Assembly: GCF_000372725.1 (NCBI RefSeq)
Contig: NW_005198966.1
Span: forward strand, 2,007,537-2,071,536
DNA length: 64,000 nucleotides
Reading direction: 5' to 3'
Source of the DNA: Emiliania huxleyi CCMP1516
Lineage: Eukaryota; Haptophyta; Isochrysidales; Noelaerhabdaceae
Position numbers and translations under genes: made by a program
The notes under the pieces: generated by a model
The model's input: only the letters and a program-made list of their open reading frames with translations
Told to the model about the DNA's origin: nothing
The model's database searches: none
Shown here: piece by piece, positions 36,255-46,953 of the stretch
Numbering within the stretch: the first letter of the stretch is position 1
Layout: every line of letters starts with the position of its first letter

Positions 36255-36517
36255 CGCGCCGGGTTCTGTGCGCGCGCTGGGTGGGGGAGGCGCGGGGCGG
36301 GTGCGGCAACGCGCTAGCGTGACAGGGTGATTCTCAAGAGTCTTTTTCTGAGCGGGGGAAGAGTGACCGCTCGAGGCTTGGGGGCGGGGTTTGTCACTGT
36401 GTGTCTAATCTGCGTCTGGCTGGCGCGGCGCGGAGAGGAAGACCAAAACGTAAATAAATGCGCGCAGCACACGTCGACCCGACTCATCACTGAGCCCTGG
36501 TCTGACAGCCTGATTGC
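36255..36517. other. 3' flank of the CRAL-TRIO gene
   Basis: GC-rich then A+T-richer sequence with no supported gene. Confidence 0.4.
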
Positions 36518-36775
36518 ATAGCAAACCCCCCGGACAGCGCCTGACAGTGCCCGACAGCCTGACAGCGCTGACAGCACTTTCTCCGACAGTCTGACAGCAC
36601 GTCTCTGACAGCCTGACAGCAGAGCCTGACATCAGAGGCGTCCCGTCGCAGTCAGGCCCTAACGTGACAGCCTGACAGCTGCCCGACAGCCCGACAGCAC
36701 ACAGCGGCCTGACAGCAGCGCTGACAGCCCGACAGCCCGACCAGCCCGACAGCAGCACAGACCGTCTCAGGCCGT
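36518..36775. repeat. CTGACAGC short-motif tract, left of an unknown gene
   Basis: The octamer c(c/t)gacagc recurs more than 20 times in about 250 bp with irregular spacing, partly as nested 'gcctgacagc' units. A similar tract lies at 37912-38160, on the other side of the next gene. Confidence 0.88.
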
Positions 36776-36937
36776 GCAGCCTCTTTCTTGTGTCCCATGA
36801 GGGTATAGCAAAACTATTACATGCAAAGACATGTGTATGTGGTCCGCGCCTTCGATTCTGTGGAGTCCGCGCCAACCTCTGTGCACAGACCGGCTTCTTC
36901 AAGCAGCCGTGCTTGCACTTTCCTCTGGCTGACACAT

Positions 36938-37855
36938 ATGTCCAGGGTGGCGCGCTCCGCGTTGCTGGAGGAGCCGGGAGAGAAGGAGGATGATCCAAAC
37001 GGCACACCCGATGCTGAGCCGGCCGAGCTGACCGCCATGGGCGCACAGGATGCTGCAGATGCCGAGGCCGTGCTGAACCAGCTGATGCGGACGGGGGCCA
37101 ACGTGGCGCCTCCAACCGGCGGCGAGGAGGGCAGCAGCGCAGAGTTTTTTGAGGAGATCCGTAAGCTGCTGGCAGATTTCAACGTCTCCATCCAGGAGGA
37201 GTCAAAGGATCGCAAGCTCCGCTTCCACGTCAAGCGGCTCATCAAGTCCCATCAGCAGCGAGGCGAGGATGTGGATGAGGAGCTCGACTTCTACATGGAT
37301 GATGATGACGGTGACCACGCCCTTGCCGCCTGTCACACACACACATAAGACGTGCATTCTCATCTCTCCCTCTTCTCTTTCTCTCCGCAGTTGCGGTGCT
37401 CTTCACCATGGAGGACAGCTCCAAGGTCTTTGCCATTGGCAACATCGAGCAGGTGGCCGTCGCCGACGGCACGGTAGACGCGCGCCGCGCCACTGGCAGC
37501 TCGAGCGCAGAGTACCTGCGCCAGCTCTCGATGAGTCAGCGCAGCAACGGGGTCTTCATCAACGACCCCAAGGGCCTCTTTATCCTCCGGTGGTACCGTG
37601 AGGTGAAGGGTGACGGGACCCCCCCAGACGGCCCGCGGCCGCGCTACCAGAACAGAGCGTGCAAGTACTACAAGCTGACGAGCGACAACGATGGGGAGGC
37701 CTTCCGCTTGGACCAGCAACTACCAGATCATCAGCAAGGTGTACCTGAAGAAGCACTCCCCCCTGCCTCTCTGCTATTCTCTCAGTGCGGCAGACAAGAA
37801 GATGGTGACGTCCACCATGAACGATGAAGAAGTGGTGGGACCGGAGGCAGAGTAG
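36938..37855 (+). CDS. Unknown protein between two CTGACAGC tracts
   Basis: Exon 1 is 36938-37310, then a GT-AG intron (80 nt), then exon 2 from 37391. Exon 1 encodes an acidic protein (EEPGEKEDDPNGTPDAEPAE, AEFFEEIRKLLADFNVSIQE, KLRFHVKRLIKSHQQRGEDV, DFYMDDDD). Exon 2 is well structured: VAVLFTMEDSSKVFAIGNIE, GVFINDPKGLFILRWYREVK. The frame must change by one base near 37705-37725 to reach NYQIISKVYLKKHSPLPL and the stop at 37853-37855; this could be a sequencing error or a missed junction. I recognise no family. It is about 280 aa, soluble, with no TM segment. Confidence 0.6.
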
Positions 37856-37911
37856 AGACAAGAGTATGTGCAGCAGAGTCCTGCTGGTCTCCTCTTGATA
37901 ATGTCATAAGT

Positions 37912-38160
37912 GTTGACAGCAGCAGCAGCCTGACAGCTCTGACAGCTCCGACAGCGTCTGACAGCAACACCCGACAGCTCCGACAGCACCCGACAGCTAC
38001 AGATCCCCTCTGATGTAAGACACGCACCCGACAGCACCCGACAGCACTGACAGCACCCGACAGCTGGTCTGACAGAGGCACCTGACAGTGCCTGACAGCT
38101 GCCCGACAGCCCGACAGATCACCTGACAGCACCTGACAGCCTGACAGCCAGGGCTCAGAC
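37912..38160. repeat. CTGACAGC short-motif tract, right of the unknown gene
   Basis: The same octamer and orientation as the tract at 36518-36775, again with about 20 copies, then a (CATGTG)n patch at 38258-38310. Confidence 0.88.
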
Positions 38161-38397
38161 TCATCAGACATCACACATGGCATCTCAAACGAGCACGTCC
38201 GGCCTCCCCTCCGCGCGCGGAGAACTTACATGTATTGTGTGCAATTATGGCGGTGGCACACGACATGCACATGTGCATGCACATGCACATGTGCATGTGC
38301 ATGTGCATGTGAGATGTGTGGGGTCTGGGGCGGGTGTGTGTGGCAGGGCCAAAGGGCAAAGCGCTGTGCCACAGGCAACGTCGGCAGTGCCGGTGGA

Positions 38398-39351
38398 TTA
38401 AGATTGAGGCGCTGGTACGGGGTTCAGCTCGCTGAGGGCTTGCTCTGCGACTGCAAGGATAGCGACTTGGCCTGCTTTGTGTATGTCGCCCCCGCAGGCG
38501 TGAACGAGTCCGTCCAATTTTAGCGCTTGCTGGTACCACTCCTCGACTTCCAGCAGAAGACCCTTCGCGGTGTAATCACTCGAGCACTGCTGGACTGCAT
38601 ACTGGTACAGCGCCATGTTGCGCGCCTCATCGTCATATCTGTCGCAAATGCGCGGATCCGTATACCAGTTTGGGAGATTGAGTCGATGGTGCAGTATAGG
38701 GAAAGAAAAAGTGCCATCCTCAACCTCGACCAAGTTCCAAGGTGTAGCGGAGGGCAAGGCGATGCCGCCGCCGCCATCGCCGCCATCACCGCCCGTGCCA
38801 CCGCCACCGCCACTAACGCTAGCACCGCCAGCACTGCCAGCACTGCCGCCAGCACTGCCACCGCCGCTAGGCGCAACAACGTTGGTATGCAAATCCAACG
38901 GCACAAACGTTTTGTACTTAACGGACAGCTTCAGCGTGCCGTCTTCGGGCTGTCCGAAGTCGGTAGCCTTGGGAATCTCCCAGGAAAGCGGCGGCGAACC
39001 AGAGAGCAAAAGGACCAGCGCATCGCCGTGGCTGACGTCCTTGTGCTTTCGCTTTGCGGCACGGCTCAGATCGCTGCTGTCGTTGATGAGGCAGTACTGA
39101 AACCTCTTCTCATAGGAGGCCGGTGCATCGCGAAAGCCGGCGGCGGAGCCACCCTTGGGCCGCAGCTTTAGAAGCTCATCACTCGGGACGCGGCGGATGC
39201 TGTGGAGACGCACTGCAAATCCATCTTTGCATTGCGCGCAAACGCGCTCCCACGGCTGTTTGCTCGCGGATGTGGTCGGGCCCGGGCCATGCCCGCCCGA
39301 TAGGCACGTTGCGCCTAGCCGCTGCGCAAGGCAGACGGTGTGCGCTGCCAT
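38398..39351 (-). CDS. Unknown protein with Gly/Ser/Ala linker
   Basis: Single exon, 317 aa from the ATG at 39351. Residues about 35-60 carry a CxxC (WERVCAQCKDGFAVRLH). A central GGGSAGGSAGSAGGAS-type linker (about residues 165-200) splits two conserved-looking halves: ...VLLLSGSPPLSWEIPKATDF and ...LVEVEDGTFSFPILHHRLNL, then AVQQCSSDYTAKGLLLEVEE. There is no signal peptide or TM segment. I do not recognise the family. The protein-like composition and lack of low complexity outside the linker support a real gene. Confidence 0.6.
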   Translation of the reverse strand: MAAHTVCLAQRLGATCLSGGHGPGPTTSASKQPWERVCAQCKDGFAVRLHSIRRVPSDELLKLRPKGGSAAGFRDAPASYEKRFQYCLINDSSDLSRAAKRKHKDVSHGDALVLLLSGSPPLSWEIPKATDFGQPEDGTLKLSVKYKTFVPLDLHTNVVAPSGGGSAGGSAGSAGGASVSGGGGGTGGDGGDGGGGIALPSATPWNLVEVEDGTFSFPILHHRLNLPNWYTDPRICDRYDDEARNMALYQYAVQQCSSDYTAKGLLLEVEEWYQQALKLDGLVHACGGDIHKAGQVAILAVAEQALSELNPVPAPQS

Positions 39352-39624
39352 CTGCGCTCCGCGCTACGTACACATCCGCAAATGGATCCGCAAATTCATT
39401 TTCTTTCTGAAATTCTTCAGTTGTTTTACTTCCAACACGGAGAGAGAGAGAAAGAGAGAGAGAGATAGTACGTACACCGGAGCGCAGTGCACACATGTGG
39501 AATGGCAAATATGGACGTGCAAAAACTTCGGGGGGGATGTGCGCAGAAAAACCAACCGAGACACATAAAAAGCCAAATTGAGAATGAATGTGGGTCGGCG
39601 GCTTGGGTGAGTTCTGTGCATGTC

Positions 39625-41085
39625 TCACAGTGGGCAATCCTCCTGGTTGTCCTTAAACGCGTAGCGCGTCATGCGGTCGTCGAAGCCGTCCCCCTGCAGC
39701 AGCTCGACTTGCACGTACGGCTGTTTGTCGGGTTTGATTTGCAAGAGCGCGATGCGCCCCGCGTACGACCGCGAGCTCAACCAGTCACCACCCTCGCGTG
39801 GCTTCGCCTCCTCCAGCGAGCGGTTGTAGCCCTTTTTGAATGCCGCCATGATCGAACGTGTGTGCAGGTGCACCTGCGAGTAGTGCTTCATCTTCACAAT
39901 GGGGTGCGCATGCAGCCGGCGCTTTATCTCGCCCACCTCGGTCTTGGCGTGGAACGCGACGTCAGTGATGACGTCCTCCGCGCGGTCCGATCCGAAAGTC
40001 TCCGCGTCCTTGGGCCCAAACGTGAGGCAGCTGCCATCTCGCAAGCCCTCCTTGACGCAGCCGAAGCCGCTCTCAAAGGCCGCGTCCGCCTCCGCCCGCA
40101 GCTCCGGTTCGATAGTCTTGTTTGTGCCGATGGTCAGCCTGAAGTTGCTTTGCTGCTCCCGCCGTGGCAGCTCTTCGGGCAGAGACTTCGGGTCCACATA
40201 CTTGCGGCCATTGATGTAGACCGAGGGCGCCCGCCGGATCTTGAAGTCGGGGTACATCCACGCCCCCTCCTCTTTGTTGCTTCGGCTCTTGGATGAGCGC
40301 GGGGCGGAGGTGGAGGGCGTCCCCGACGACGGAGGCGCCGGCAGCGAGGGCCGCGACGGCGACGCGAACGGTGCGTGGCGTGATTGCGCATCGTGGCGAT
40401 ACTGCGCAAACACGTCGGCCTCGTCGGCCTCGCCAGCCGCGTCGACCCCCGCGCCCTCGTCGGCCTCGCCAAACTCGGCAGGTACGTCTGCCGTACGGTT
40501 CATATGTCCTCCAGAAGCGTCAGCCGCGACACCCTCGTCCACGCGCGGTCCCGCACGCACCTCCAGCACCTCTCCGCCCTGCAGATGGACTTGGTCCCCA
40601 GCCAGCAACTCGAAAGTCATCCCTCGATGCACCTGCTGCCAGGTCTCGCTGCCCGCTCGCCGCACGCTCGTGGGGTCCTCGCCCTGCGACTCAACAGCCA
40701 CATGTCCCGCGCGGCCAGTAAAAACAGCCACGTCATCATATACCCACAGGCTCGGCGGCTCCATCGTTCTGCCGATTGGGAAGGGCTGTTCAAAGGGAAG
40801 CGCGTGAACGCAGCCCTCCTTTGGAGGCGCGTGCACCAGCTGCCAGTCACGCTCGGCTAGGGCTGTGCCCGTGCGCGCCTTTTGCGACGTCTCCTCCGGT
40901 TCGTCCACCTCGGTCTCGATGCCGCTGTTGAACCCGGACGCGTGCAGCGCGGCCGCCTTTGCCTTGGCGGCGCAGTCGTGGCTGTGGCTGCGGTCGTCGC
41001 CGTTGCAGCCGCGGCAGCAGGTTCTGTGGCCGCCGAACGCAGGTCGGCCGCAGCCGTTGCAGCACGACCGGAGAGGAGAGGCCAT
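39625..41085 (-). CDS. Unknown protein with N-terminal Cys/His-rich motif
   Basis: Single exon, 486 aa from the ATG at 41085; an in-frame GTG at 41226 is not a likely start. Residues 8-38 read CCNGCGRPAFGGHRTCCRGC followed by ...HSHDC, a compact Cys/His cluster that could bind zinc. A disordered Ala/Ser/Glu stretch follows the middle (about residues 215-285). The C-terminal ~200 aa are globular: VYINGRKYVDPKSLPEEL, SCLTFGPKDAETFGSDR, HPIVKMKHYSQVHLHTRSIM, ALLQIKPDKQPYVQVELLQG. No TM segment. The family is unknown to me. It is divergently arranged with the OPR gene, starts 335 bp apart. Confidence 0.65.
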   Translation of the reverse strand: MASPLRSCCNGCGRPAFGGHRTCCRGCNGDDRSHSHDCAAKAKAAALHASGFNSGIETEVDEPEETSQKARTGTALAERDWQLVHAPPKEGCVHALPFEQPFPIGRTMEPPSLWVYDDVAVFTGRAGHVAVESQGEDPTSVRRAGSETWQQVHRGMTFELLAGDQVHLQGGEVLEVRAGPRVDEGVAADASGGHMNRTADVPAEFGEADEGAGVDAAGEADEADVFAQYRHDAQSRHAPFASPSRPSLPAPPSSGTPSTSAPRSSKSRSNKEEGAWMYPDFKIRRAPSVYINGRKYVDPKSLPEELPRREQQSNFRLTIGTNKTIEPELRAEADAAFESGFGCVKEGLRDGSCLTFGPKDAETFGSDRAEDVITDVAFHAKTEVGEIKRRLHAHPIVKMKHYSQVHLHTRSIMAAFKKGYNRSLEEAKPREGGDWLSSRSYAGRIALLQIKPDKQPYVQVELLQGDGFDDRMTRYAFKDNQEDCPL

Positions 41086-41419
41086 GCGGGTGGTGACTGG
41101 ACTTGCGGCCGCAAGTGTAAGACGGGCGGATCGCGCGGAACTTCCGTGTTTCCAGTTGAGGTGCTGGTCTGGCGAGGTACTTCCAGTCTCGCCAAGGCTC
41201 GCCCCAGCATCCAGGGTTGACTCCACCAGATAAAAACGCAGAATTGGACTACGCCTGTACGCCGGGTGCGGGTGGCATCTTGGATTGAAATCTGGCCCCT
41301 TTCTTCCTTCCTGCCGAAGGGGGTGCTAGTGTGCGCCAGACTCAGCCAAAGTCGCACGCGATTTCTTGTCCAGCTTCGGTGTGCTGCGGCGCTGGCCTCG
41401 CATCGTTGCCGAGAACTCC
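41086..41419. promoter_or_regulatory. Divergent promoter region
   Basis: About 330 bp between the minus-strand Cys/His gene and the plus-strand OPR gene; it must hold both promoters. No TATA-like element is evident. Confidence 0.4.
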
Positions 41420-43890
41420 ATGCGGACACACCTCCGCTCGCTGTCCAGCCGCGCCCGCGCGCCTGCTGGCGCGCTCAGGAAGCTCAACGCCTCCGGCAGC
41501 ATCTCCGAGCTGCTGGCCGTGCACCGAGCTGGCGGCTCGGACTTTGACTCGGTCGCCGTCGGTGCCATGTGGACGCGGCTGCGCCGGCTCGCACGGCGAG
41601 AGCCAGCGTGGGTGCGCTCGCCGCGAGCGGCGGCGGCGCTGCGGCCCGTGTGCGATCAGACGAGGGTGATGCTGAGCGGACTGTGCGCGCGCACAGTGGC
41701 CAACATGCTGCATGCGCTGGCGACGATGCGGCTGGTGCGGGGCGGGCCGTGGGAGCCGCTTTGGCGCGATGCGGCGGCCGACGTGCCCGGCCGCCTGGCA
41801 GAGTTCAACGAGCAAGAGCTCGCCAACCTCACCTGGGCCTTCGCGCAGTCGGGTGCCGCTCCGCCGCCGCTCATGCGCACCCTGTCGGCAGAGGTTCGCG
41901 TGCGCTGCGGCGGGTTCAAGCCACAAGAGCTCGCCGCAGCGGCGAGCGGCTTCGCTCGCGCCCAGGCCCTCTCGCCCGCTCTGGCCGCGGCCCTCGCCGA
42001 CGCCACTTTGGCGAAGCTCCCGTCCTTTGGGCCGACGGAGCTCGCAAACACCGCGTGGGCGCGCAGGGATCCCCGTACACGCCGTCCGCACGCGAGGGGG
42101 TCACGCCCTCCGCCGCTGGGATAGGCGCACGCGCGCGCCGGGCAGGCAACAAAGGGGTCGGCGCCGCTGATGGCGGCCATCGCCGCCGCCGCCGCGCCCA
42201 TGGCGTCCGACTTCAAGCCGCCCGAGCTGGCGATGCTGGCCTGGGCGTACGGCTCCGCAGGCGGGCCTCGGCCGCCTGGCCTCTTCGAGGCCGTCGCGGC
42301 GGCGGCCGGCGCCAAGGTGGATCAGCTGCGGCCCCAGGAGCTGGGCAACATCGCTTGGGCCTTTGCGCGCGTCCGCATCGCCGACGACGCCCTCTTCGAC
42401 GCCTTTGGCGGCGCGTGCGAGCGGCGGGCGGCGGCGCTCGAGCCGCAGCACGTCGCGATGCTCAGCTGGAGCTGCGCCACGCTGGGCTACGGGTCGGCGG
42501 CTGGGGCGGGAGGCGGCGACGCGGCCGGCCCGTCGCGCCTGCTGCAGGTGCTCGCGGCGCGCACCCTCGCGCTCGGGCCCGAGGCGTTCACGCCGCAAGG
42601 TTTGGCGAACGTCGGGTGGGCGTTTGGGCGGCTCGAGCGGCCGGCCGGCGCGGCGGGCGGGTCGCACTGGGCGCCGCTCTTCGCCGCGATCGACGCCGAG
42701 GTGAGCCGGCGGCTGGGGGAGGGGGGGCGGTCGCCCTTCTCGGCGCAGGAGCTGTCCAACCTCGTGTGGGCCTTTGGGCACGTGCAGGGCGGCTCGGCCG
42801 CCTTTTGGGCCGGCGCGGCCGGCGCGGCGCGGCATCACATCGGCGCGGCGCCCGCCGGGGCGATGCGGGCGCGGGAGGTTTGCGGGCTCGTCTGGGGGTT
42901 CGCCCGCTCGCCGCATCTCGACCCCGAGCTCCTCGACGACCTTGCCGCCGACGTGAGCGTCCGGATCGACGCGCTGGTCGAGGCGGCCTCCTGCCGAGCT
43001 CCCCACGGGTGGAAGAGCTCGAGCTTGGGCGAGAGCGAGGGAGAGAGACCTGGGTGGAACCACTTCCAGAACGCCGTCGCCGCGCGCGCGCGAGGTGGCG
43101 ACTTCCACCCGCGCGAGGTGTCGTCGCTCGCAAACTCGTTCGAGGTGGCGGCCGCCTCGTGCAGCGACGCGGCGCCGCCCGCGCTGGCGGCGGTCGGCGC
43201 GCGCTGCGCCGCCATCGTCGGGCGAGGCGCACAGTCGGCGGCGCTGCTCCGCCTGTGCTACCCTGCCGAGGGGAGGCCGCCCGACTCGCCCGGCCACCTC
43301 GTCGCCGGGGCAGCGCACGCGCGGGCGGCCGCGCAGGCGGGCGGCTCCGAGGAGAGCCAGTCTTTGCCCGACCTCTGCTTCGCGATCGAGGTGCTCCCGC
43401 AGAGGCTGCGCCCCGCCCCCGCTGGGCGCTCCATTGCCCCCTCACCCTCGGGGCTGCTGCCTAGGCGCTCGCGCGGGCGGGTGCCTTCTCGTCGGCAGAA
43501 GCTGAGGCGGCACAGCCGCCTTCGTTGGCGATGGGCGCCGCTGGCGCTGCTGTTGCGGGGGACGCAACCTCGGCGCCGCCGCCGCCGCTCGCGCCCGAGG
43601 CCACGGCGGACGCGGCCGTCCCTCTTGGCAACTTGGATGCGCTCGCTGACATCGAGCCGCGAGCGAGCGGTGGAGGCGGTGCGGACGGCGGCAGGTCGGC
43701 TTGGGAGTATTTGGTGCGCCAGCTGGGGATGAGAGCTTTGCGCAGAGGCGACGGCGCCGGCGGAGAGAATGCTCCGCGCGCCGCGCGCGGGGCAGAGGCG
43801 GTGCAGCGGGTGCTGCACACGTGGTCGCCGCTCAGTTGGTTGCGTCGCAGGGAGGAGAGGCAGACGCAGAGAGGAAAAGGCGAGGAGTAG
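41420..43890 (+). CDS. Octotricopeptide-repeat (OPR)-like organelle RNA-binding protein
   Basis: Exons 41420-42058, 42146-43390 and 43465-43890, 769 aa; donors GC then GT, all phase 0. The protein is a solenoid of about ten ~35-40-aa helical repeats with the recurring core 'f.p.ELanl.WAFa': FNEQELANLTWAFAQSGAAP, FKPQELAAAASGFARAQALS, FGPTELANTAW, FKPPELAMLAWAYGSAG, LRPQELGNIAWAFARVRI, LEPQHVAMLSWSCATLGYG, FTPQGLANVGWAFGRLE, FSAQELSNLVWAFGHVQ, MRAREVCGLVWGFARS, FHPREVSSLANSFEVAA. This is the pattern of OPR/Tbc2-type and RAP-protein relatives that bind plastid or mitochondrial RNA. The N-terminus MRTHLRSLSSRARAP is a plausible transit peptide. No RAP domain was recognised in the last ~140 aa. 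The target RNA is unknown. Confidence 0.85.
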
Positions 43891-44289
43891 CGTACGTCAC
43901 AGCTGCGGAGAAGCTGCATTATCTGTCGTCCTCAAAGCAGATATGTGAGACGGTCTCCCCACGGCTCCCGGACTCGACTGGCGTCAGGAAAGTGCCCCCC
44001 CCCAGTCGCCAGTGGGAAGTGAGATAGTGTGAGATGGTCTCGACTCGAAACTCGAACCCCGCCTGCGCACACACGATACTGCGCGCCCGTTCTCGAGCGC
44101 CCGTTGTGCGCACATCGCACACTCTGCCCCGGTGACGTGGTACCATGCGCGCGAGCGGGGCTGCGTGTACTTGAGAGTCGGCACGACCGGCCCCCCGCTG
44201 ATGTAAACTCGTGCGCCAGCTCGACTCCAACTACGGGATGCCGGACTCGAGCCGGTCATCGTCGGCACGCCGCTCCTCGTCAAGCCGCT
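43891..44289. other. Convergent intergenic region
   Basis: About 400 bp between two convergent genes; a short near-repeat gagatggtctcgactcg / gagacggtctccc occurs at 43944-44042. No gene is supported. Confidence 0.4.
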
Positions 44290-46603
44290 TCTGCCTATTG
44301 GCCGAGAGAGGAGGGGCGCCGTGAGGCGGGGCGCGCTGGCCGCGCCGCGTCCACAGCCCCGCGGCTCGGCCACCACATCGGCCGGTCGTCTACCCCTTGG
44401 CCGCCCGCTTCGTCTTCGACGGCGATCGGAGTCGCGAGCAGCTTCGTTATCTCTTCCTGCGCGCAGGGGAGGCCGCCTCAGAGGCGTGGCCGGCACAGCG
44501 CCGAAGGGTGGTGCGCTCTCCTGCACGGCGCCATTCTCGGTCTTGGCGTAGACCGAGAGCGCCCCATTCTCCTCGCGCGACACGCGCAGCGTCTCGCCGA
44601 CGAAGGCGGCGCTCCAGCGGCACGGCGGTGGCTGCGCCTCGAAGCGAGCCGCGCCGTCGTACTCGACGCGGGTGTGGTCCTCGACCACGCCGAGCGCGCC
44701 GCTGCTCGCCAGGGTGCCGAGGTAGTAGTCGCCCTTGGCGGCGGCGAGGAGCGCCTTCCCCGCCTCGCCGTCCGCCACCACCTCCACCGTCTGCAGGGAC
44801 GGCGTCTCGCTCCCCTCCGGCGGCGAGAGGAAGGTCTGGTAGCTGCCCAGCACCGTCCTGGCGGGCGGCTTGCCGCAGCCCGTGCCGCCGGACGCCGCCC
44901 GGCTCGAGGAGGTGGTGAAGAGCAGCTTCCTGCAAATGAAAGAGGGGAGGGAGGGCGGTCAGCCTCCTCCTCTCGCCTTCTCGAGATAGCAGCCGAGGCA
45001 GCGGAGGCGAGCGCTCCAGAAGCCGAGCAGCGGCGCGCGAAGCTCCTCCTCGGCCGACGGCGCGCGGAAGCCGCCCTCGAGCTGCTCGAGCGTCTGCGTG
45101 AGCGCGGAGGCCAGCTCCGGCTCGACGTACCTGCACGGCCCGCGGTGCAAGGACTCGGGACAGCGCGGCCGAGGCTGGCTGCGCCGCTGGCTGCGCCGCG
45201 GCGTCGGGCCGGGCGGGGGGGCGGGGGCGCACTCGACGAGGAAAGGCACGGAGCCGCCCCGCTCCACCACCTCCTCGACGAGAGAGAGGACGCCCTCCGC
45301 CGTTGCCGGCACCTCTCGCGCCGCGCGCGGCGCCGCGGCGGGCGGCGGCGGCGAGGCGGGCGGCGGCGGCGAGGCGGGCGGCGGCGGCGAGGCGCGAAGG
45401 AGCGCGTTGCAGAACTCGCGCCACGAGACGCGGCCGTCCTCGTCGGTGTCGACGATGGCGAGCAGCGCGGCCGCCTCGTCCTGCGGCGCCGGCTCCGGGA
45501 GCGACTGCAGCAGCGCCTCCACCTCTGGCAGCTCGATGAAGCCCGAGCCGTCCTACCGCCCGCAGGCCGCGCAGAGTCGTCATCTTTGGCTCGGCGCGCA
45601 GGAGGAGAGGGGAGGGGCGGGTGGGGAGGAGGAGAATGTGTGTGTGTCGGGGAGGGGGTGCGCGCGGGGGGGGGGGGGGGGGGGGCTCCTTGTCGAACTG
45701 CTCAAACGCGGCGCGGTACCTTGCGCCGGCAGCCTCGGCCTCCGCGTCAGGCGCTGCCACAACGGCCTCCTCCTGCGGCGCGTCTGCCGCCGCCGCCGCC
45801 TCCTCTGCTGCGCGCTCCTCGGGTGTCTTTGCCGCCTCGATGGCGGCCAGCCGCGCCTTCTCCGCCTCCTCCGCAGCCAGCCGCTTCGCCTCCTCCTCGG
45901 CGGCCGCCTTCTCGGCCGCCGCGCGCATCTTGTCCAACAGCGCTTGCTGCTTGGCCGCCTTCTCGGCCGCCGCCTTCTCGGCCGCCTGCTTCTCCGCCTC
46001 GCGTCTCGCCTTTGCCGCCTCGATTGAAGCCTTGCGCTCCGCCACCTCCTTGGCCGCCTTCTCCGCCGCCTCCTTCTCCGCCGCGAGCCGCACCTTCTCC
46101 GCCTAAGGGCCACACCATTCGCAGGGTCGCGGCTCGGGCGGTCTGCTTGGGCGGAGCGAGCGCCTGAGAACCTCGATGGCGGCGAGACGCTCGGCCTCGC
46201 GCTCTTCCTCGGCCTGCTTGATCATCGCCTCGCGCCGCGCCGCGCGTTCCGCGGCCTCTTCCGCAGCCGCCTTTTCGGCCGCGACCTTTCCTGCAGATGA
46301 AGCAGTGGGGGATATGGTGTGAGGGCCTGGCATGGACACACGCGCATGCGCGCGCGCGCACACACACACACCTGGCTGGAAGGTCCTGCGTAGCCAGCCA
46401 CGGACAACCGACCGCTTGTACCCAGTCTCGCCAGGCTTTAGCTCGGGAGGTGGAGGCGACGGCGGAGCCCGCATCACCACAGCGCAGGAGGCACACGAGG
46501 CGTGGCGGTAGGGCTGGCTGCAGAATGGGCGCGCAGGTACAACGTTAAGGCTGCGGGTCTCGAACAGCGAGACGAAGAGAAGCGCGAGGCCCAGCTTCGA
46601 CAT
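44290..46603 (-). CDS. EF-hand, coiled-coil and PAP/fibrillin-like plastid protein
   Basis: Exons: 46603-46372, 46290-46172, 46102-45689, 45552-45233, 45130-45017, 44929-; the 3' end is uncertain (44290-44480). Order: signal-like leader MSKLGLALLFVSLFETRS; SVVRGWLRRTF; a long Ala/Glu/Lys coiled coil (EKAAAEEAAERAARREAM, REAEKQAAEKAAAEKAAK); two canonical EF-hand loops DKDGSGFIELPE and DTDEDGRVSWRE; an Ala/Pro linker; then LLGFWKLLFTTSSS, YQTF, and GETLRVSREENGALSVY, resembling plastid lipid-associated PAP/fibrillin proteins ('L.G.W.LlyTts' and '...lRi.Rg..g.l'). Inferred role: Ca2+-responsive thylakoid or plastoglobule structural protein. Two junctions (intron after 45689, intron after 45017) require GA donors. 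The PAP assignment rests on the motif run, not a search. Confidence 0.7.
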
Positions 46604-46953
46604 TCAACTTGGTGGCCACGACGAGCGCGGGTGGCGGAGCGCTGGGCCACAAAAAAGAATTTTACAACAAAACTCCCTCGCACGACACTGGGCACAGGAC
46701 TGGGCACGGGACTGGCTCGCACTGGCACTAACACAGGTACACCACGGGAACAAAAAAGAATTTAAGGCCTAAAGTCTCTCCCACAGCAGATCCCATCCCT
46801 CCCTTGGGTTGTGTGTTTTCTTTCTTTCTGTTCAGCAGACAGGCTCGACACAGGTGCGAACTGGCGCGTGCTAGTACTATCACCGGCACACCAGGCGAGA
46901 TGCAGGATTTCATGAATTGCGCAGAGGGAGGGAGTCTCGCACAGCCCTGCCCC
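46604..46953. other. Intergenic region with dispersed-repeat motif
   Basis: Contains 'actgggcac' tandem copies (46685-46712) and cccttgggttgtgtgttttc at 46801-46820, shared with the sequences at 25.47 and 26.04 kb. No gene. Confidence 0.5.

Noticed and set aside
36518..36775. CRISPR-like array
   Set aside because: The octamers are irregularly spaced with no uniform spacers, and the genome is eukaryotic.
44029..46167. 712-aa plus-strand open frame
   Set aside because: Antisense to the EF-hand/PAP gene; composition is low-complexity Arg/Ala/Pro.
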